NCBI RefSeq assembly: GCF_046546475.1
Contig: NZ_JBKGXS010000001.1
Location: 372,001-436,000 of the forward strand
Direction of reading: 5' to 3'
Length of the DNA: 64,000 nt
From: Pseudonocardia phyllosphaerae
Lineage (GTDB): Bacteria > Actinomycetota > Actinomycetes > Mycobacteriales > Pseudonocardiaceae
Shown in pieces: positions 1-7,775 of the stretch. The position numbers and the translations under genes are program-made. Each line of letters starts with the position of its first letter. Within the stretch, counting starts at the first letter, position 1. A model generated the notes under the pieces. The model was not told where the DNA came from. It saw nothing but the letters and a program-made list of their open reading frames with translations, and made no database searches.

Positions 1-1202
1 GGGTTGGTGGCCAGGCAGGCGTCGCCGAGGGTGAGCCGGGCCAGCCGCGGCACGTCGGCCTCGCGGACCCCGATCGCGCCCAGCCCGGTCGGCACGCCCA
101 CCTCGTCGGCGAGCTTGCGCACCTCGGTCGCGACCATGTCGACGGCCTCGTCGCCGGGCATGCCGACCCGCGCAGGCAGCCCCATCGCCTGGGCGATCGG
201 CACGAACCGGGTGGAGTCGTCGACGCCGTTGAACCGGATGACGTGCGGCAGCAGGATGCCGTTGATCAGCCCGTGCGGCAGGTCCAGCAGCCCGCCGACC
301 TGGTGGCTCATCGCGTGCGTGGCGCCGAGGATCGCGTTGGTGAACGCCAGACCGGCCTCCAGCGCGGCCTGGGCCATCGCGGTACGCGGGCCCTCGTCGC
401 GGCGGCGGATCATGGTGGTCGGCAGGTGCGAGTGGACCAGCGCGACGGCGTGCAGCGCGTGGGTGTCGGTCAGCGGGCCGTGCGCCAGCGACACGTAGGC
501 CTCGATGCCGTGGGTCAGCGCGTCGAGCCCGGTCGCGGCATTGAGCCAGTCGGGCATCGTGACCAGCAGCCGCGGGTCGACGACCGACACGTCCGGGACC
601 AGCGCCCGCCCCATGATCGTGATCTTGGTGAGCCGCTCGGTGTCGGTGATGATGCAGAACTGGGAGACGTCGGCGCCGGTGCCCGAGGTCGACGGAATCA
701 TCACCAGTGGCGGGATCGGGTTCTCGATGCGGTCGATGCCCTCGTAGTCGCCGATCGTGCCGCCGTTGGCCGCGAGCAGCGCGACGCCCTTCGCCGCGTC
801 GATCACCGAGCCGCCGCCGATTCCGACGACGACGTCGCAGCCGGAGCTCTCGTACCGCTCGAACCCGGCCTGGATCTCGTGGTCCTTCGGGTTCGCGGTG
901 ATCTCGTTCCACAGCTGCGGCGACAGCCCGGCCGCGCGCAGGTGACGCAGCAGCTCGGCGGGCCAGCCCGCCTCGGTCACCCCGGGGTCGGTCACGACGA
1001 ACGGGCGGTGCGCGCCCAGCCGGCACGCCGCGTGGGCGGCCTCGGGCAGCGACTCGACGCCGAACACGATCTCCGGCGCGTGGAACTTGGACAGCCGCGG
1101 CGTGGCCGCCTCCGGGCACTCCGGGGCGCGCACCGTCGCCCCGCCCGGGGAGTCCGGGTCGTCGTCGAGCACCAGCAGGGTGTCCGGGCCGGTGAGGACC
1201 AC
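1..1202 (-). CDS. Iron-containing alcohol dehydrogenase, ErcA-like (C-terminus cut off)
   Basis: The reading frame runs leftward from a GTG (1202) behind a good GGGAGGAGGG ribosome site and leaves the window before its stop. About 400 residues are visible, so only a short tail should be missing. The cofactor-binding motif GGGSVIDAAKG lies near residue 127, and the metal-ligand region near residue 296 shows HAMSHQ followed by DLPHG. The core after residue 40 (KFHAPEIVFG) resembles ErcA of Pseudomonas, a group III iron alcohol dehydrogenase tied to alcohol oxidation. The roughly 38 residues before it are an unusual N-terminal extension and could mean a later start. It follows MoxR, VWA and XdhC genes in the same direction. 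The substrate is not determined; confidence in the family is high. Confidence 0.88.
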   Translation of the reverse strand, partial: MVLTGPDTLLVLDDDPDSPGGATVRAPECPEAATPRLSKFHAPEIVFGVESLPEAAHAACRLGAHRPFVVTDPGVTEAGWPAELLRHLRAAGLSPQLWNEITANPKDHEIQAGFERYESSGCDVVVGIGGGSVIDAAKGVALLAANGGTIGDYEGIDRIENPIPPLVMIPSTSGTGADVSQFCIITDTERLTKITIMGRALVPDVSVVDPRLLVTMPDWLNAATGLDALTHGIEAYVSLAHGPLTDTHALHAVALVHSHLPTTMIRRRDEGPRTAMAQAALEAGLAFTNAILGATHAMSHQVGGLLDLPHGLINGILLPHVIRFNGVDDSTRFVPIAQAMGLPARVGMPGDEAVDMVATEVRKLADEVGVPTGLGAIGVREADVPRLARLTLGDACLATN

Positions 1203-1319
1203 TCTGCCCTCCTCCCGAGTCGTGACCAGGAATGTGGTCCACGGTACAGAAGGAGCAGTCGCGGCGGCGCTTCCGATCGGCGGACGGCGTAGTGCGCCCT
1301 GACCGAAAGTACGGGCTGG

Positions 1320-2465
1320 TCAGGGGGTGTGGATCGGTCCCGCACGCCCGGTCAGGGGCAGGCCCTCACCGCCCCAGTGCTGGGCGATCATCTCTGCGGC
1401 GATGGACACCGCGGTCTCCTCCGGTGTCCGCGCGCCGAGGTCCAGCCCGATCGGCGACGACATCCGGGAGAGCTCGGCGTCGGTCACGCCGTTTCCCCGG
1501 AGCCGGGCGACCCGGTCGTCGTGGGTGCGCCGCGAGCCCATCGCGCCGATGTAGCCGACCGCGGGCAGCCGCAGCGCGACCTCCAGCAGCGGGACGTCGA
1601 ACTTGGGGTCGTGGGTGAGCACGCACAGCGCGGTGCGGTTGTCGACGCGCCCGGCGTCGGACTCGGCCTGCAGGTAGCGGTGCGGCCACTCGACGACGAC
1701 CTCGTTGGCGCCCGGGAACCGGCTGGCGGTCGCGAAGACCGGGCGTGCGTCGCAGACGGTCACCCGGAAGCCGAGGAACGAGCCGATCCGGGCGACGGCG
1801 GCGGCGAAGTCGATCGCGCCGAACACGATCATCCGGGGCGGCGGGGCGAACGACTCGACGAACACCTGCAGGCCCTCGCCGCGGCGCTCGCCGTTCGGGC
1901 CGTAGGTCAGGGTCGCGTTGCGACCGGCGTCGAGCAGGCCGCGGACGTCGTCGCGTACGGCGTCGTCGATCCGGTCCGAGCCGGTGCCGCCGGCCAGCGC
2001 GGGGTCCCGGGCGGCGTCGTGGTCGGCGTCGGCAGGCCAGACGACCAGCCGCGCGCCGAGGCGTTCGGACGGGCCTGCGACGACGGTGGCCACGGCGACC
2101 GGGTCCTCGTTGCGGATCGCGTCGGCGACGGCGCCGAGCTGGGCATAGGTCTGCTGCGACACCTTCTCCACGAAGATGTCGAGGATCCCGCCGCAGGTCA
2201 GGCCGACGGCGAACGCGTCGTCGTCGGAGACGCCGTAGCGCTGCAGGACGGGGCGTTCCTCGTCGAGGACCTGCCGGCCCAGCTCGTAGACCGCGCCCTC
2301 GACACAGCCACCGGAGACCGAGCCGACGGCCTCGCCGTCCGGCCCGACCAGCATCGACGCGCCGGGCTGTCGCGGCGCCGACCGGAAGGTCCCGACCACG
2401 GTCGCCAGCGCCGCGGGCTCCCCGTTCTTCCACCAGCCCTCGAGCCGGTCGATCACGTCACGCAT
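1320..2465 (-). CDS. XdhC/CoxI family molybdoenzyme maturation protein
   Basis: The 381-residue protein has the two-domain layout of XdhC. An N-terminal XdhC_CoxI domain contains the invariant GSVSGGCVEGAV near residues 46-58. A C-terminal Rossmann domain from about residue 212 contains FGAIDFAAAVARIGSFLG. XdhC proteins bind sulfurated molybdenum cofactor and hand it to xanthine dehydrogenase/CO dehydrogenase-type enzymes in the cytoplasm. The ATG start overlaps the stop of the VWA gene by 8 nt, so the two are translationally coupled. The molybdenum hydroxylase that might need it lies 39 kb away (41.3-44.9 kb), not beside it; the neighbouring enzyme is an iron alcohol dehydrogenase. Confidence 0.9.
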   Translation of the reverse strand: MRDVIDRLEGWWKNGEPAALATVVGTFRSAPRQPGASMLVGPDGEAVGSVSGGCVEGAVYELGRQVLDEERPVLQRYGVSDDDAFAVGLTCGGILDIFVEKVSQQTYAQLGAVADAIRNEDPVAVATVVAGPSERLGARLVVWPADADHDAARDPALAGGTGSDRIDDAVRDDVRGLLDAGRNATLTYGPNGERRGEGLQVFVESFAPPPRMIVFGAIDFAAAVARIGSFLGFRVTVCDARPVFATASRFPGANEVVVEWPHRYLQAESDAGRVDNRTALCVLTHDPKFDVPLLEVALRLPAVGYIGAMGSRRTHDDRVARLRGNGVTDAELSRMSSPIGLDLGARTPEETAVSIAAEMIAQHWGGEGLPLTGRAGPIHTP

Positions 2466-3618
2466 CTCGCACCACTCTCAGCAGCTCCTCCAGCGTGGCC
2501 AGGCTGTGCCCGGCCAGCAGCCGGTCCAAGTGCGGCAGCGCCGCGACTATTCCCCCCTGCACCGGGGCGTACCCGGCCTTGCCCGCGTGCGGGTTGACCC
2601 AGACGACGCGGTGCGCGAGCCGGGACAGCTGCTCGACCTGCTCGCCCAGCAGCTCCGTGCCTCCACGCTCCCAGCCGTCGGAGAAGATGACGACGACGGC
2701 CCGGCGCGCGGCGCCGCGCCGGCCCCACCGGTCGACGAAGGCCCGCAGCACCTCACCGAGCCGGGTGCCACCGGACCAGTCCGGGATGGCCTTTCCGGCC
2801 GCGGCCAGTGCTCTTTCCGGGTCACGCTGACGCAATTCCCGGGTGATTCTCGTCAATCGCGTTCCGAGGGTGAACGCCTCCACCGAACGGGGGGATCGGC
2901 GCACGAACACGTGGGCGAACCGGAGCAGCGCGTCGGCGTAGGGCTCCATGGACCCGGAGACGTCGACGAGCAGCACGACCTTGCGCGGCCGGTCGGTGGC
3001 CGTGCGGCGGCGGATGTCGGCGAGCTCGCCCTGGTTGCGCAGTGCCGCCCGCAGCGTGCGCTGCGGGTCGGCCGCTCCGTGCCGGGACGGGCGCCTGCGT
3101 CGCGAGGGCCGCACCGGCGGGTCGGGGCGGAGCAGGACCATCAGCCTGCGCAGGTGCTCCCGCTCGACGGCGGACAGTTCTCCCAGGTCACGGTGCCGGA
3201 GCACCTCGTTGCCGGTGGCGGCCGCGCGCAGCTCCGGGCCCTCGGAGCCCTCCTCGTCCTCGCCGGTGCCCTCGCGCCCGGGAACCAGCGCGGCCAGCCG
3301 TGGCGGGGCCGGTGGGCGCTCGTCCCGGACCCGGGTACCTCCGCCCTGCGCCGGCTCGAACCAGGCGGGGAACGCCAGGTCGTAGCGGGCGATGTCGTCC
3401 GGATCGGCGCACAGCGTGAGCCGTCCGGCCCAGTAGGCCTGCGTCCGGTCGGTGACGTCCAGCCCGTCGAGGGCCTCGACGAATGCGGCGACGCGGTCCC
3501 CGGTGACCGGCAGCCCGGCGGCCCGCAGCACCTCGGTGAACCCGACGATCCCGGTGAGCAGCGTGCCGCTGTCGCCCGGGCCGGGCTCTGCCGTGGTGGT
3601 GGAGTCGGTGCGGGACAA
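2458..3618 (-). CDS. VWA domain protein, CoxE-like
   Basis: The 386-residue protein has a C-terminal von Willebrand A domain with the MIDAS motif DVSGSM near residue 214 and the threonine-bearing loop SGGTRLGE near residue 280. The N-terminal half is typical of CoxE, which works with the MoxR ATPase CoxD in metal-cluster assembly of CO dehydrogenase. The start is a TTG at 3618, 13 nt after the MoxR gene stop. No better ATG or GTG is available, so the start is uncertain. It forms a tight leftward operon: MoxR, VWA, XdhC and probably the ErcA-like dehydrogenase. Confidence 0.85.
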   Translation of the reverse strand: MSRTDSTTTAEPGPGDSGTLLTGIVGFTEVLRAAGLPVTGDRVAAFVEALDGLDVTDRTQAYWAGRLTLCADPDDIARYDLAFPAWFEPAQGGGTRVRDERPPAPPRLAALVPGREGTGEDEEGSEGPELRAAATGNEVLRHRDLGELSAVEREHLRRLMVLLRPDPPVRPSRRRRPSRHGAADPQRTLRAALRNQGELADIRRRTATDRPRKVVLLVDVSGSMEPYADALLRFAHVFVRRSPRSVEAFTLGTRLTRITRELRQRDPERALAAAGKAIPDWSGGTRLGEVLRAFVDRWGRRGAARRAVVVIFSDGWERGGTELLGEQVEQLSRLAHRVVWVNPHAGKAGYAPVQGGIVAALPHLDRLLAGHSLATLEELLRVVRDA

Positions 3619-3631
3619 AGGGATCAGTGAG

Positions 3632-4537
3632 TCAGGAGGCCAGCAGGGCGTCGAGCTGGGCGTAGGTCCGGTCGGCGTCCTCCCGGTACTTGAGGACGGC
3701 GCCGAGGGTGCGCGCGGCGGTCTCCGGGTCGAGGTGGCGGGCGCCGACGAGCTGCAGCGCCTCCGCCCAGTCCAGGGTCTCCGCGACGCCCGGCGGCTTG
3801 ATCAGGTCGGCGTGGCGCAGCTTCTGCACCGCGCGCGCGACCTCGGCGGCCAGCCGCTCCGGGACGCCGGGCAGCCTGCTGTGCAGGATCTCGATCTCCC
3901 GCTCGACCGACGGGTGCTCGAGCCAGAGGTACAGACAGCGGCGCTTGAGCGCGTCGTGCACCTCGCGGGTCCGGTTCGAGGTCAGTACGACGACCGGCGG
4001 CTGCGCGGCGCGGATCTCCCCGAGCTCGGGGACGGTGACCGCGTACTCGGTCAGCACCTCCAGCAGGAAGGCCTCGAACTCGTCGTCGGCGCGGTCGATC
4101 TCGTCGATGAGCAGCACCGACGGGCTGGTGCGCAGGGCGCGCAGGATCGGGCGGTCGAGCAGGAAGCGCTCGGCGTAGAGGGAGGACTCGACGGCGTCGG
4201 TGTCGAACTCCGCCTGCCCGGCCTCCAGGGTGCGCAGGTGCAGCAGCTGGCGCGGGAAGTCCCAGTCGTAGAGGGCCTGGCCTGCGTCGATCCCGTCGTG
4301 GCACTGCAGCCGGATCAGCGGCGCGTCCAGGGTCTGCGCGAGGGCCTGGGCCAGCGCGGTCTTGCCGGTGCCGGGCTCGCCCTCGCAGAACAACGGCCGC
4401 CGCATCCGCAGTGCCAGGTAGGCGGCGGTGGCCAGGCCGTCGTCGGCGAGGTAGCCGGTCGACCGCAGCGCCGCGGCCAGCTCCTCGGGGCTCGCGGGCC
4501 CCGGCGCGGGCGTACCGGCGGAGGGGGAGTCGTTCAC
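3632..4537 (-). CDS. MoxR-type AAA+ ATPase, CoxD-like
   Basis: This AAA+ ATPase of 301 residues shows Walker A EGEPGTGKTALAQ near residue 50, Walker B LLIDEIDRADDEFEAF near residue 140 and a sensor segment VVLTSNRTREVHDALKRRC. It belongs to the MoxR/CoxD group, which acts as a chaperone for metal-enzyme assembly with a VWA partner. I chose the GTG at 4537 because upstream in-frame residues are not conserved-looking and run into the spacer. It is the first gene of the leftward operon, and its VWA partner starts 13 nt after its stop. A second, longer MoxR with His repeats lies at 51-52 kb. Confidence 0.85.
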   Translation of the reverse strand: MNDSPSAGTPAPGPASPEELAAALRSTGYLADDGLATAAYLALRMRRPLFCEGEPGTGKTALAQALAQTLDAPLIRLQCHDGIDAGQALYDWDFPRQLLHLRTLEAGQAEFDTDAVESSLYAERFLLDRPILRALRTSPSVLLIDEIDRADDEFEAFLLEVLTEYAVTVPELGEIRAAQPPVVVLTSNRTREVHDALKRRCLYLWLEHPSVEREIEILHSRLPGVPERLAAEVARAVQKLRHADLIKPPGVAETLDWAEALQLVGARHLDPETAARTLGAVLKYREDADRTYAQLDALLAS

Positions 4538-4780
4538 CCGCTCAGCATGCAGGACCGGAGGGGGTGCGGCCACATCGGCGGACGGCTGCGTACGGTGACC
4601 GACCAGGTGCGGAGCGGTGCAGGAACGGCGCCGGGTAGACCGCCGGAGTACCCGCGGGCCACTGTCGCCACGCGTAGATGCTTCCATTTCGGAGCAGTTC
4701 ACAGCCGCGTGATACGGCCGTGATGTGACGTCGTTGACCAGCACGTTTAGGTTCCCATTGATAATAACAGCTGTGTCATC

Positions 4781-4794
4781 GTGAGCCCGCTCAC
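4781..4794. promoter_or_regulatory. CRP-type binding site upstream of rpf1
   Basis: GTGAGCCCGCTCAC matches the GTGA-N6-TCAC core of CRP/Cmr-type operators exactly, and the dyad extends by two more bases on each side (4779-4796). It lies about 309 bp upstream of the rpf1 start. In Mycobacterium tuberculosis, rpfA is controlled by CRP (Rv3676), which makes the same logic plausible here. A CRP gene is not in the window. Confidence 0.6.
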
Positions 4795-5027
4795 GAACCG
4801 TCTCGTTGACGGAACCGACGCACCCATTCACTGTTTCGCTCCGGCCGGTCCGCCTGGATCGGCTGAACGAGCCATCATCCGGAACCGCCGCGCCGAACCC
4901 CCCGTCCCGCGGCAAGTCCGGTCCGTCGAGCAACACAGAGAACGGGACGGGGACGAGAGACCAACCTCCGCGGGCGTCGATCCGACGCCGCTCCCCGGTC
5001 CCGATCGGCTTGCGAGCCGAACCACGG

Positions 5028-5045
5028 TGGGCACCTTCGTGCCCA
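5028..5045 (+). other. Leader hairpin upstream of rpf1
   Basis: TGGGCAC (5028-5034) and GTGCCCA (5039-5045) form a perfect 7-bp stem with loop CTTC in the presumed 5' leader, 58 nt before the start codon. Its function is unknown. Confidence 0.4.
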
Positions 5046-5102
5046 GGATCCCGGCGCGGAACGAAGCGGTCGACTCGGCGGCGCGGTGGGGAGCACAGAG
5101 CA

Positions 5103-5816
5103 ATGTCTCAGGGAACCAAGGGCCGTAACCTGCTGCGTATCGCCGTGGCCGGTGCTGTCACCGTCGGCGCGTCGGCCGCGATCGTCGGCCCCGCCAGCGC
5201 CGCGTCCGACGACACGTGGGACCGCGTCGCGCAGTGCGAGAGCGGCGGCAACTGGTCCACCAGCACCGGTAACGGCTTCTCCGGTGGTCTGCAGTTCACC
5301 CCCTCCACCTGGAAGGCCTACGGCGGCCAGGGCTCGCCGCAGGGCGCCTCCCGCTCCGAGCAGATCCAGGTCGCCGAGAAGGTCCTGGCCGGCCAGGGCT
5401 GGGGCGCGTGGCCGGTCTGCTCCAAGAAGGCCGGTGCCTCCGGCTCCGCGGAGCCGAACAAGCGCGTGAAGGCCTCCGAGAAGTCCTCCTACGAGGCCCC
5501 GAAGCAGTCCTCCAAGTCGGAGTCGAAGTCCGAGTCGAAGTCGGAGTCGAAGTCCGAGACCAAGTCGGAGACCTCGAAGTCGGCGAAGTCGGAGAAGGCC
5601 ACCTCGTCGCACAAGGCGACCAAGTCGGCCCCGAAGCACGCCAAGAAGTCCCAGAAGCGTGCCGCGGCCACCGCGGGTGCCTACACCGTCAAGTCCGGTG
5701 ACACCCTGTCGGGCATCGCCGCGTCGAACGGCACCTCGGTGTCGGAGCTCGCGTCGGACAACGGCATCTCGAACCCCGACGTCATCGCCGTGGGTCAGAA
5801 GCTGAACCTGTCCTGA
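5103..5816 (+). CDS. Resuscitation-promoting factor, Rpf domain plus LysM (basic linker)
   Basis: The 237-residue secreted protein begins at ATG 5103 after GGGGAG. A hydrophobic export signal spans about residues 10-34. The Rpf lytic transglycosylase domain follows, with the catalytic glutamate in CESGGNW (Glu46) and the typical ending GWGAWPVC. A Ser/Lys/Glu repeat linker (about residues 108-190, repeats of SKSE) leads to a C-terminal LysM domain (YTVKSGDTLSGIA) that should bind peptidoglycan. Rpf enzymes cleave the cell wall and help dormant cells resume growth. It sits in the moaC-mog-moaE neighbourhood as rpfA does in M. tuberculosis. The linker is rich in lysine, unlike that of its paralogue at 7776. 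Confidence 0.93.
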   Translation: MSQGTKGRNLLRIAVAGAVTVGASAAIVGPASAASDDTWDRVAQCESGGNWSTSTGNGFSGGLQFTPSTWKAYGGQGSPQGASRSEQIQVAEKVLAGQGWGAWPVCSKKAGASGSAEPNKRVKASEKSSYEAPKQSSKSESKSESKSESKSETKSETSKSAKSEKATSSHKATKSAPKHAKKSQKRAAATAGAYTVKSGDTLSGIAASNGTSVSELASDNGISNPDVIAVGQKLNLS

Positions 5817-5823
5817 TCCCCGC

Positions 5824-5847
5824 CTCCGCGGACCGCCATCCGCGGAG
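5824..5847 (+). terminator. Hairpin after rpf1
   Basis: CTCCGCGGA (5824-5832) and TCCGCGGAG (5839-5847) form a 9-bp perfect stem 7 nt after the rpf1 stop. There is no T run, so it may be a stabilising hairpin or part of a compound terminator with the one at 5895. Confidence 0.45.
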
Positions 5848-5894
5848 CGGCGACCCGGGGCGTGCGGTGTCCCCAGCACCCGCCCCGGCGGCTC

Positions 5895-5928
5895 ACGGCC
5901 CGGGTTCCCTGCAGGGAGCCCGGGCCGT
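5895..5928. terminator. Strong hairpin between convergent rpf1 and moaE
   Basis: The arms 5895-5909 and 5914-5928 pair over 15 bp with one G-T wobble around the loop TGCA. It lies between convergent genes and is symmetric, so it can serve both, although no T tract follows. Confidence 0.6.
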
Positions 5929-5959
5929 CGCCGTGTCCGGGGTTGGTCACGGCGAGGGA

Positions 5960-6394
5960 TCAGGTCGAGTTGACCCACTCGTCGGACCCGTCGGCGAAGC
6001 GCTGGTGCTTCCACACCGGCAGCGCACGCTTGACCTCGTCGACGAGCTCGGCGCAGGCGGCGAACGCCTCGCGCCGGTGATCCGCGGCGACCGCGCAGGC
6101 CAGCGCGACGTCGCCGATGTCCAGGGTTCCGACGCGGTGGCTGACCGCCAGCGCACGCACGCCCTCGGACTGCGACGCGATCTTCTGCGCCACCTCCTCG
6201 ACGATCCGGCCGGCGGTCGGGTGAGCGCTGTACTCCAGGCCCCGCACCGACTTCCCACCGTCGTGGTCGCGGACGACGCCGGCGAACGTCACGACCGCAC
6301 CCGCGGCCGGATGGTCCACCAGCTGCGCATGCTCCTCGACGCTCAGCGGCTCCTCGCCGACAGCGGCCCGCAGCACCTCGGCACCCTCGGCCAT
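5960..6394 (-). CDS. moaE: Molybdopterin synthase catalytic subunit MoaE
   Basis: The 144-residue protein matches MoaE throughout: GAVVTFAGVVRDHDGG near residues 32-47, the AVSHRVGTLDIGD segment, and the C-terminal PVWKHQ with its conserved lysine. With MoaD it converts cyclic pyranopterin monophosphate to molybdopterin in the cytoplasm. No moaD is in the window. The start shares one base with the mog stop (6394), so it is the third gene of a tight moaC-mog-moaE operon. Confidence 0.95.
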   Translation of the reverse strand: MAEGAEVLRAAVGEEPLSVEEHAQLVDHPAAGAVVTFAGVVRDHDGGKSVRGLEYSAHPTAGRIVEEVAQKIASQSEGVRALAVSHRVGTLDIGDVALACAVAADHRREAFAACAELVDEVKRALPVWKHQRFADGSDEWVNST

Positions 6395-6873
6395 CAGTGG
6401 TCCCCTCCTCGCAGCTGGTCGACGGCGTGGTCCAGGACGGCGTCGAGCACGCCCAGCCCGTCGCGCACCCCGCCCTTCGATCCCGGCAGGTTGACGATCA
6501 GGGTCCGGCCGGCGACCCCGGCCAGACCGCGGGACAGCACCGCGGTCGGCACCTTCTCCTCCCCGGCGCGGCGCACGGCGTCGGCCAGTCCGGGGATCTC
6601 GTGGTCCAGAACGGACCGGGTCACCTCGGGTGTCGCGTCAGTGGGGGAGATGCCGGTGCCGCCGGTGGTGACCACGACGTCCACGCGGTCCGCGACGGCG
6701 GTGCGCAGCGCCTGTCCGACCGGCTCGCCGTCCGGGACGACGGTGGGGTCGGGGGTCTCGTAGCCCTTGTCGCGCAGCCAGGTCGCGATCAGCGGGCCGC
6801 CCTCGTCGGCGTAGACACCGGCGGCGGCCCGGTTCGAGGCCGTCACGACGAGCGCCCGGCGGGCGGTGGTCAC
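6394..6873 (-). CDS. mog: Molybdopterin adenylyltransferase (MogA/MoaB family)
   Basis: The 159-residue protein has the MoCF-binding motifs TTGGTGISPTDATPE and NLPGSKGGVRDGL. It adenylates molybdopterin before molybdenum insertion. Its ATG overlaps the moaC stop by 4 nt and its stop meets the moaE start, so translation is coupled across all three genes. The gene order equals Rv0864-Rv0866 of M. tuberculosis, where the middle gene is called mog. Confidence 0.93.
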   Translation of the reverse strand: MTTARRALVVTASNRAAAGVYADEGGPLIATWLRDKGYETPDPTVVPDGEPVGQALRTAVADRVDVVVTTGGTGISPTDATPEVTRSVLDHEIPGLADAVRRAGEEKVPTAVLSRGLAGVAGRTLIVNLPGSKGGVRDGLGVLDAVLDHAVDQLRGGDH

Positions 6874-7352
6874 GACCGGTCCTCCGGGCGGGTCCAGCTG
6901 CCGGTCTTGCCGCCGTCCTTGCGCTCGACCTGCACGGCGTCGAGCACGGCGGCCGGGTCCACAGCCTTGATCATGTCGTGCAGGGTCAGCCCGGCGACGG
7001 CGACGGCGGTCAGCGCCTCCATCTCCACGCCGGTGCGGTCGGTGGTGCGTACCTCGGCCCGGATGTCGACGCGGTCCTCACCCGGCACCAGGTCCAGGGT
7101 GACGCCGCTGATCGCGATCGGGTGGCAGAGCGGCACCAGGTCCGGGGTCCGCTTCGCGCCCATGATCCCTGCGATGCGCGCGGTGGCCAGGGCGTCGCCC
7201 TTGGGCAGGCCGTCGGACTGGATGAGGCCGACGACCTCGGCGGTCGTGTGCAGGGTCCCGGTGGCCACCGCCGTCCGCTTCCCGGCCTGCTTCTCCGAGA
7301 CGTCCACCATGCGGGCGGCACCGGCCTCGTCGACGTGGCTGAGCTCGGTCAT
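6870..7352 (-). CDS. moaC: Cyclic pyranopterin monophosphate synthase MoaC
   Basis: At 160 residues this matches MoaC, with RMVDVSEK, LCHPIAIS and the MEALTAVAVAGLTLHDMIKAVD region (residues named in pieces: MEALTAVAVAG and LTLHDMIKAVD). It acts in the first stage of molybdenum cofactor synthesis. I chose the ATG at 7352 over the one at 7370. A TAGGGT -10 hexamer ends 7 nt before 7352, which points to a leaderless transcript starting at that ATG. It is the first gene of moaC-mog-moaE and is divergent from rpf2. Confidence 0.95.
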   Translation of the reverse strand: MTELSHVDEAGAARMVDVSEKQAGKRTAVATGTLHTTAEVVGLIQSDGLPKGDALATARIAGIMGAKRTPDLVPLCHPIAISGVTLDLVPGEDRVDIRAEVRTTDRTGVEMEALTAVAVAGLTLHDMIKAVDPAAVLDAVQVERKDGGKTGSWTRPEDRS

Positions 7353-7359
7353 GGGGACG

Positions 7360-7365
7360 ACCCTA
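7360..7365 (-). promoter_or_regulatory. -10 element of leaderless moaC promoter
   Basis: On the minus strand TAGGGT is followed by 7 nt and then the moaC ATG, the spacing expected if transcription starts at the start codon. No clear -35 is visible and no ribosome site precedes the ATG. Confidence 0.55.
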
Positions 7366-7435
7366 TACACCGGCTCCCGGGGGCGCCGCGTGGCTTCCGA
7401 CCTGCCGAAACAACCCCTGGATCGGAAGCAATCGA

Positions 7436-7449
7436 GTGATCTACATCAC
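7436..7449. promoter_or_regulatory. CRP-type binding site upstream of rpf2
   Basis: GTGATCTACATCAC is an exact GTGA-N6-TCAC dyad, 327 bp before the rpf2 start and 84 bp before the divergent moaC start. It repeats the arrangement upstream of rpf1 (site 309 bp from the start), so both rpf genes probably answer to the same CRP-like regulator. Confidence 0.6.
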
Positions 7450-7775
7450 GTTTAATCAACCTCGCGCAGCATTCTCGCGAACGTATCCGGATCGTGATCG
7501 GGCATTCTGAGCAGCCAAAACGCGTTTATCCGATCTTGATGGGCCGGAGGGTGGCCCGATCGGGGGCGTGTCGCACCGACTTTCGTGGTGCGTCCGGGGC
7601 ACGTACGGTCCCTCCCGGCTCGGCCGACTCCCCCTTCGTGGCCGTGCTCCGGATCCGCAGCGCTCCCCTGTCCGGTGGATCCGGTCCCCGAGGACATGCA
7701 CGTGGGACAGGGCCGACTGGAATCGACCGTCCACTCCCCGGACGGTGTCGGACGGCGCCACGCGGGAGATCACCC

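Larger units (their letters stand above)
4538..5102. other. Divergent spacer between MoxR operon and rpf1
   Basis: This 565-bp gap holds the promoters of two divergent genes. I see a CRP-type dyad at 4781-4794. Candidate hexamers are TTGACG (4806-4811) and a weak CACTGT (4829-4834) spaced 17 nt, and upstream a GATAAT (4760-4765) with TTGACC (4734-4739) at a long 20-nt spacing. A 7-bp hairpin lies at 5028-5045. The remaining leader of about 260 nt before rpf1 has no riboswitch that I recognise. Confidence 0.5.
7353..7775. other. Divergent spacer between moaC and rpf2
   Basis: The 423-bp gap holds the leaderless moaC promoter (7360-7365), a CRP-type dyad (7436-7449) and a 6-bp hairpin with arms 7572-7577 and 7587-7592. 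The remaining 240 nt upstream of rpf2 show no element I can name; I specifically looked for a c-di-AMP (ydaO) riboswitch and did not find its conserved core. Confidence 0.5.

Noticed and set aside
4806..5816. A longer Rpf protein starting at 4806
   Set aside because: The extra 99 residues have no signal or domain character and include the leader hairpin. The ATG at 5103 has a ribosome site and is followed directly by a proper export signal.
7450..7775. A c-di-AMP (ydaO) riboswitch in the rpf leaders
   Set aside because: Such riboswitches often precede rpf genes in actinobacteria, and both leaders are long. I did not find the conserved ydaO blocks in either leader, including 4795-5102.
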